A stretch of DNA of 9,317 nt from Planctomycetota bacterium (lineage in GTDB: Bacteria > Planctomycetota > GCA-002687715 > DRQF01): the NCBI GenBank assembly GCA_015485455.1, contig WFTN01000493.1, positions 1 through 9,317 of the forward strand. The letters run 5' to 3'. The notes under the pieces are model-generated. The model saw nothing but the letters and a program-made list of their open reading frames with translations, had not been told where the DNA came from and ran no database searches. A program made the position numbers and the translations under genes. Positions 5,686-9,317 of this stretch are shown here, piece after piece. How positions within the stretch are numbered: position 1 is the stretch's first letter; every line of letters starts with the position of its first letter.

Positions 5686-7653
5686 TAAACCGTATTTTTC
5701 CATTTTTCTCTGAAGCGCAAAGCGGCTAATCCCTAAGAGCCTGGCCGCCTTCGTCTTGTTGGCTTTCGTGCGTCTAAGAGCTTTGGTGATTTCCCGAGAC
5801 TCGATTGACTCTACAAGTTCATTGAGATCATGGAAACCGGAATCCTCACCAACCAAAAGTTCAACTTCTTCTTGGATATGGCTGGGAACATCGTCCTTGC
5901 CCAAAACCTCGCCACCCAGTGCCACCATGGAACGGAGTTCGTTCTCCAGCTCACGAATATTTCCTGGCCAACGATATTGCTTCAGTAGCTCTAACGCCTC
6001 CTTTGTCATGGTGTTCCGAGTTTGTCCAGCTTCGTCAGCAAAAAGCCGAAGAAAATGCTCGATCAAAGAGGGAATATCGTCCTTTCGTTCCCGCAAGGGA
6101 GGCACGACAATGGAGACAACCTTGATACGGTAGAAGAGGTCTTCTCTAAACTCGTTCTGAGCAATTTGTTTTTTCAAGTCGCGATTCGTCGAAGTAATGA
6201 GCCGAACATCAATTTTTTCGACAGATTTTCCGCCAATAGGCCGGCACTCCCCCTCCTGTAGGACCCGCAGGAGCTTGGTTTGGAGTTGAAGTCCCATGTC
6301 GCCAATTTCGTCGAGAAACAAAGTGCCGCCAGAGGCCGCACTGAAGAGTCCTTGGCGATCCTCATTGGCACCCGTGAACGCCCCTTTGACGTAGCCAAAA
6401 AGCTCGCTCTCCATCAACGATTCGGGAATTGCGCAACAGTTTTCCGAAACAAGATTTTGGTGAGATCGCCGGCTCAAACGATGAACCGCTTGAGCTACCA
6501 CTTCTTTCCCGGTCCCGCTCTCTCCTGTTATCAACACGGGTAAGTCGGAGCTGGCCACCTTCCGCACCAAAGCCTTGAGTTCCCGCATTGGAGCGGAATC
6601 ACCGACCATTGCCCCCCGGCGCCCCATGGTATCCAGATCTCCTGGGTCCATGCCCAAAACGCCACCTTGAGATGCCGCTCGAAGCCGAGAGCCTTGCTCT
6701 TCAACCTGCACATGAAGTCGTCTGTTGAGATCTTCCAAACGCTGGCTTTTACCTAAGACTTCGTCATAGAGTCGGGCATTCTCCAAAGCCACAGCGGCAT
6801 GGTCCGCCAAAATCTTGAGGAGCCTGAATTGGCTCCTCTTGAAAACACCCTTGTGGAGGCGATTGTCGACATACATGACCCCCAAGACTCGGTTCTTAAC
6901 CTTGAAGGGCACACACATGACAGATCTCAGCCCCAAGGAATGCACACTTTCCTTGGCTCCAAAACGATCGTCATCGGCTGCGTTCACGCACAGGACGGCT
7001 TGGCCTGAAGTGCTGACCTGAGTTGCAATGGACCAACTGATGGCAAACTCCGGGGCACTCACCTCTTGCTGTTCGAAATTGCGGGCGACACGAAACTCCA
7101 TCTCCTGCTTGCCAACCAAGATCAGAAATCCCCGCTCAGCTCCAGTCAGTTCAATGGCATTGTCGATAATGAGATTGAGAAGGCGTTCTAACTCATGCTC
7201 CGTATTGAGGGCTGACGCGATTCCCTGCAAGCGCAGGAGGATGTCAGCGGAGAGAGGGTCACTATCCTCCTCCAACCGCAAATCCCCCCCCACATCAATC
7301 GTGGCTTGGGTCACAGTTTCCGTGTAAGTCCCTGTTTCCACTTTTGGTTCAAGGGAGACTTTTGTGCTCCCCAATTGCACCACATCCCCCACCATCAGTT
7401 TGCTTCGGCGCACCCGACGACCATTGAGAAAGGTGCCGTTCTGACTGCCAACGTCAACGACAAACCACTCGTTCTCGACGAATTCGATTTTGCAGTGGTG
7501 CCGCGATGTTCGAGGATCCGCTAAAGGCAGAGAATTGTCGTGAGCTCGCCCCAAGGTGATGGTCTCATGGCGTAGGTCATAGTGCTCTTGTGAACCAGAA
7601 TCCCGCACGATCAGCTTAAGCGCTGGTGTCTGTGCATCTGTCGCTTTTGCCAT
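5665..7653 (-). CDS. Sigma-54-dependent activator, FHA-GAF-AAA+-Fis HTH
   Basis: This 662-residue bacterial enhancer-binding protein opens promoters held by sigma-54 RNA polymerase using ATP. Domains in order: FHA (about 12-105) with GRAHDN (35-40), SRHH (50-53) and GSQNGTFLNG (69-78); GAF (about 137-297); a short coiled-coil linker (297-325); AAA+ (about 348-575); and a Fis-type helix-turn-helix (about 613-655). The AAA+ domain is complete: Walker A GESGTGKE (377-384), the sigma-54-contacting GAFTGA loop (424-429), Walker B GGTLFLDEI (442-450), FREDLFYRI (502-510) and WPGNIRELE (562-570). There is no receiver domain, so control should come from a phosphothreonine partner through FHA and a small ligand or signal through GAF. 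The start ATG has AGGAGG at 5-base spacing. The nearby membrane Ser/Thr kinase is the natural candidate partner (inference). The architecture is known from myxobacteria and planctomycetes; target genes are unknown. Confidence 0.95.
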   Translation of the reverse strand: MAKATDAQTPALKLIVRDSGSQEHYDLRHETITLGRAHDNSLPLADPRTSRHHCKIEFVENEWFVVDVGSQNGTFLNGRRVRRSKLMVGDVVQLGSTKVSLEPKVETGTYTETVTQATIDVGGDLRLEEDSDPLSADILLRLQGIASALNTEHELERLLNLIIDNAIELTGAERGFLILVGKQEMEFRVARNFEQQEVSAPEFAISWSIATQVSTSGQAVLCVNAADDDRFGAKESVHSLGLRSVMCVPFKVKNRVLGVMYVDNRLHKGVFKRSQFRLLKILADHAAVALENARLYDEVLGKSQRLEDLNRRLHVQVEEQGSRLRAASQGGVLGMDPGDLDTMGRRGAMVGDSAPMRELKALVRKVASSDLPVLITGESGTGKEVVAQAVHRLSRRSHQNLVSENCCAIPESLMESELFGYVKGAFTGANEDRQGLFSAASGGTLFLDEIGDMGLQLQTKLLRVLQEGECRPIGGKSVEKIDVRLITSTNRDLKKQIAQNEFREDLFYRIKVVSIVVPPLRERKDDIPSLIEHFLRLFADEAGQTRNTMTKEALELLKQYRWPGNIRELENELRSMVALGGEVLGKDDVPSHIQEEVELLVGEDSGFHDLNELVESIESREITKALRRTKANKTKAARLLGISRFALQRKMEKYGLEAPSKN

Positions 7654-7871
7654 GAAGGCCTCCTCATTCCCAATACTCGCTCTACCATAGTGTGATTTCG
7701 CACCATCAAGTGCAAGAACAAACTAGAGTGCGCGATTTCCGCTCAAAGGACGTGGGGGAATGACCGAATGACACATAGAAAATGGAGGAATTTGCCTGAA
7801 ATTGCAGAAACCTCTCACCCATGCATGACATTTGACCACAAGTACTTACACAGTAAATAGTTAAAGGAGAT
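7654..7871 (-). promoter_or_regulatory. Intergenic leader of the sigma-54 activator
   Basis: A 218-base gap, the largest in the minus-strand block, separates the LPS genes from the signalling genes, so the cassette probably has its own promoter here. AGGAGG (7659-7664) is a near-perfect Shine-Dalgarno sequence 5 bases before the ATG. About 45 bases upstream of the ATG, TTGCAC and GTGCGA (7698-7715) form an imperfect dyad with a 6-base spacer, a possible operator or leader hairpin. The perfect 8-base palindromes AAGTACTT (near 7842) and CATGCATG (near 7823) lie further upstream. I find no convincing -35/-10 pair and no GG-N10-GC sigma-54 promoter. No credible small ORF is present. Confidence 0.4.
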
Positions 7872-8900
7872 CTACTGGGCCATAACGGTGCGGACGGCTA
7901 CCACAACTTCGTCCACTTCGATCTCGGTCATGCAACGGTGGTCTAAATCGCAGATTTTCTTGTGGCAGGGGCCACAGGGCACATCGTGTCGAACAATCAC
8001 TGACTTTTCGTTGTTGAGATCTGTCCACCCAGGGTGGGTGGGGCCCATGAGAACCACGGACGGCACCCCCAGAGCCTGGGCGATGGCTCGAGGGCCGGTA
8101 TCCGTGGTCAGCAGGCAAGCCAAACTCTGAATCATAGCCCGCAATGGTGCCAGTGGAATCAATTCATCAAGGCTATTGATGCACGGGTTCTTCATCAGTG
8201 CGGCAATTTCGGCGAGGAGTTCCTCTTCACCTGGACCACCCAGAAGCACCAGGGTCCCGCCCCATTCTTCGACCATCCGATCCCCAGCCTCAGCGAACCG
8301 ATGGCTGGGCCAAAGCTTGCTGGCTCCAAACTTGGCACCGGGATTAAGGCCGATGAGGGGACCTGACGGCAAGCCTCCATGACGGCTCCACCAATCTGCG
8401 ACCCAATCTTTGTCGCCTTGAAGAACGGGCAAGGTGTAAACAGATTCTCCAGCCTCCATTTTACAGCCCAAACCTTCGATCAGCCGAAAATAGAATTGAG
8501 CCATGGGCATGGGGAGACGTTTCTTACCGTCCAAAAGTGGTTTCTGAGGCTCAGTCAAAAGGAGCGAACGCCCATCTCCGACATACCCTCTGCGCCGTTT
8601 GATTCCCCCTAGGCGAGCCTCAAGAGCAGAACCAAAGGAATTGGTCAGGAGTATGGCCAGATCAAAATCAAAAGCCCGGAGTATCTTGGCCGTTTGAAGA
8701 ACGCCCTTCACTCCACCAGAAGGTAAGGAGTGGATGTGATCGACCTCAGAAAAGCCCTCGATGATAGGGACGGCATAAGGGCGCAGGCCCAAGTGAATTT
8801 GAGCCTGCGGAAATTGCCGTCGCAAAGACCTCAGAACCGGCGTGGCCATCACCACATCGCCGATCCAGTTGGGCCCCCGCACGAAGATCTTCTTGGCCAT
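7872..8900 (-). CDS. waaF: ADP-heptose:LPS heptosyltransferase II-like (GT family 9)
   Basis: A full-length (342-residue) family-9 glycosyltransferase resembling WaaF, which adds the second heptose to LPS inner core from ADP-heptose in the cytoplasm. The N-terminus has the typical RGPNWIGDVVMATPVL (8-23) with the expected catalytic Asp15. The C-terminal half has LNPGAKFGASKLWP (185-198), where the Lys before LWP matches the family's nucleotide-sugar-binding position, then LLGGPGE (219-225) and TDTGPRAIAQALGVPSVVLMGP (266-287). In that signature the usual His is Ala272, which is unusual. CGPCHKKIC (309-317) resembles the Cys-rich segment seen in many homologues. The ATG overlaps the stop of the upstream nucleotidyltransferase by one base (TAATG), with no Shine-Dalgarno sequence, so translation is probably coupled. 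Family is firm; exact acceptor and hence the symbol are less so. Confidence 0.88.
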   Translation of the reverse strand: MAKKIFVRGPNWIGDVVMATPVLRSLRRQFPQAQIHLGLRPYAVPIIEGFSEVDHIHSLPSGGVKGVLQTAKILRAFDFDLAILLTNSFGSALEARLGGIKRRRGYVGDGRSLLLTEPQKPLLDGKKRLPMPMAQFYFRLIEGLGCKMEAGESVYTLPVLQGDKDWVADWWSRHGGLPSGPLIGLNPGAKFGASKLWPSHRFAEAGDRMVEEWGGTLVLLGGPGEEELLAEIAALMKNPCINSLDELIPLAPLRAMIQSLACLLTTDTGPRAIAQALGVPSVVLMGPTHPGWTDLNNEKSVIVRHDVPCGPCHKKICDLDHRCMTEIEVDEVVVAVRTVMAQ

Positions 8901-8902
8901 TA
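8898..8902 (-). other. TAATG stop-start overlap
   Basis: The nucleotidyltransferase TAA (8900-8902) shares its last A with the heptosyltransferase ATG (8898-8900). This indicates translational coupling of two consecutive LPS-core enzymes, and shows that TAA works as an ordinary stop in this genome. Confidence 0.8.
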
Positions 8903-9317
8903 GGAGAACTTAATGCGCCGAATCCGTTGGATGATTTTGCTGCTGGCGTGGTCCTTCGGGTCACCACAAATGGCGATGTCGCCGCCATAAGCCACAACAG
9001 TTTCTCTTTCTGGGACAGTTTCGGGGGTGTAGTCCGCACCTTTAGCAATGATATTGGGACGAATCTGATCAATCAGAGCGTCGCAAGTCGCCTCGTCAAA
9101 GAGAATGACGTAGTCAACCCAACGAAGTGCAGAGAGCATTTCCAAACGCTCTTCTTCTTTGATGATGGGCAACTTGGGATTCTTATACTTCTTCACAGAA
9201 GCGTCGGAATTCACTGCTACGATCAAATAGTCTCCACGGCTGCGAGCGTCTTTGATGCAGCGAATATGCCCTACGTGCAAGATATCGAAGGTGCCGTTGG
9301 TCATCACCACAGTCTTG
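8900..9317 (-). CDS. hldE: D-glycero-beta-D-manno-heptose 1-phosphate adenylyltransferase domain, 5'-truncated
   Basis: A cytidylyltransferase-like nucleotidyltransferase matching the C-terminal domain of HldE (RfaE), or stand-alone HldC, which makes ADP-heptose from heptose 1-phosphate and ATP. Counting from the GTG at 9310, it shows TNGTFD (4-9), the HxGH catalytic motif HVGH (12-15), VNSDASVK (33-40), the heptose-family signature KGADYTPE (90-97), VVAYGGDI (105-112) and the end motif ASSKIIQRI (122-130). The frame stays open to the window edge with Lys-Thr before GTG, matching the usual start of this fold, so a few or many residues lie outside. Whether a HldE-type sugar-kinase domain precedes it cannot be seen; hldC would be the name if it stands alone. 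It is followed by, and overlaps, the heptosyltransferase that uses its product. The broader family also includes glycerol-3-phosphate cytidylyltransferases, but the context favours heptose. Confidence 0.85.
   Translation of the reverse strand, partial: KTVVMTNGTFDILHVGHIRCIKDARSRGDYLIVAVNSDASVKKYKNPKLPIIKEEERLEMLSALRWVDYVILFDEATCDALIDQIRPNIIAKGADYTPETVPERETVVAYGGDIAICGDPKDHASSKIIQRIRRIKFS

Noticed and set aside
7654..7871. Sigma-54 (GG-N10-GC) promoter upstream of the activator
   Set aside because: The closest match, GGTGAGAGGTTTCTGC, has the wrong spacing, and no other candidate was found.

Overview
The window looks like chromosomal DNA from a Gram-negative bacterium with an LPS-type envelope and heavy use of Ser/Thr-kinase, FHA and sigma-54 signalling. 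I favour a Planctomycetota-type (PVC) lineage. The reasons are the membrane kinase with a long extracytoplasmic part ending in a beta-sandwich, the FHA-GAF-sigma-54 activator without a receiver domain, and a secreted gluzincin-like protein of a kind common there. Myxobacteria or another signalling-rich phylum remain possible. Base composition is near 50% GC by eye, and TAG, TGA and TAA are all used as stops. I see no mobile element, CRISPR array, tRNA or rRNA.

Layout. The left edge holds the C-terminal three quarters of a family-9 glycosyltransferase on the + strand. It converges, across only 16 bases, on a block of minus-strand genes that fills the rest of the window. Read in the direction of transcription (right to left), the block is: the nucleotidyltransferase domain of ADP-heptose synthesis (cut by the right edge); a second family-9 heptosyltransferase overlapping it by one base; a 218-base gap; an FHA-GAF-AAA+-Fis sigma-54 activator; a secreted metallopeptidase-like gene split by an in-frame TAA; a 1038-residue transmembrane Ser/Thr kinase; a 122-base gap; and a small FHA protein.

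How the genes may work together. The outer genes build heptose-containing LPS core. The middle four look like one signalling cassette: a kinase with a large extracytoplasmic sensor, two cytoplasmic phosphothreonine readers (one a sigma-54 activator, one a stand-alone FHA protein), and a secreted peptidase-like protein. The inferred route is envelope signal to kinase, to pThr-FHA binding, to sigma-54 transcription. Gene order and domain content support this; nothing in the sequence proves it.

The most striking observation is the split peptidase-like gene. Its two halves share one reading frame and are separated by a single TAA. That TAA falls exactly where a gluzincin HExxH-x18-E motif places its third zinc ligand Glu, and the catalytic Glu of HExxH is already Leu. 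This is best explained as a pseudoenzyme gene carrying a nonsense change (GAA to TAA) or a sequencing error.
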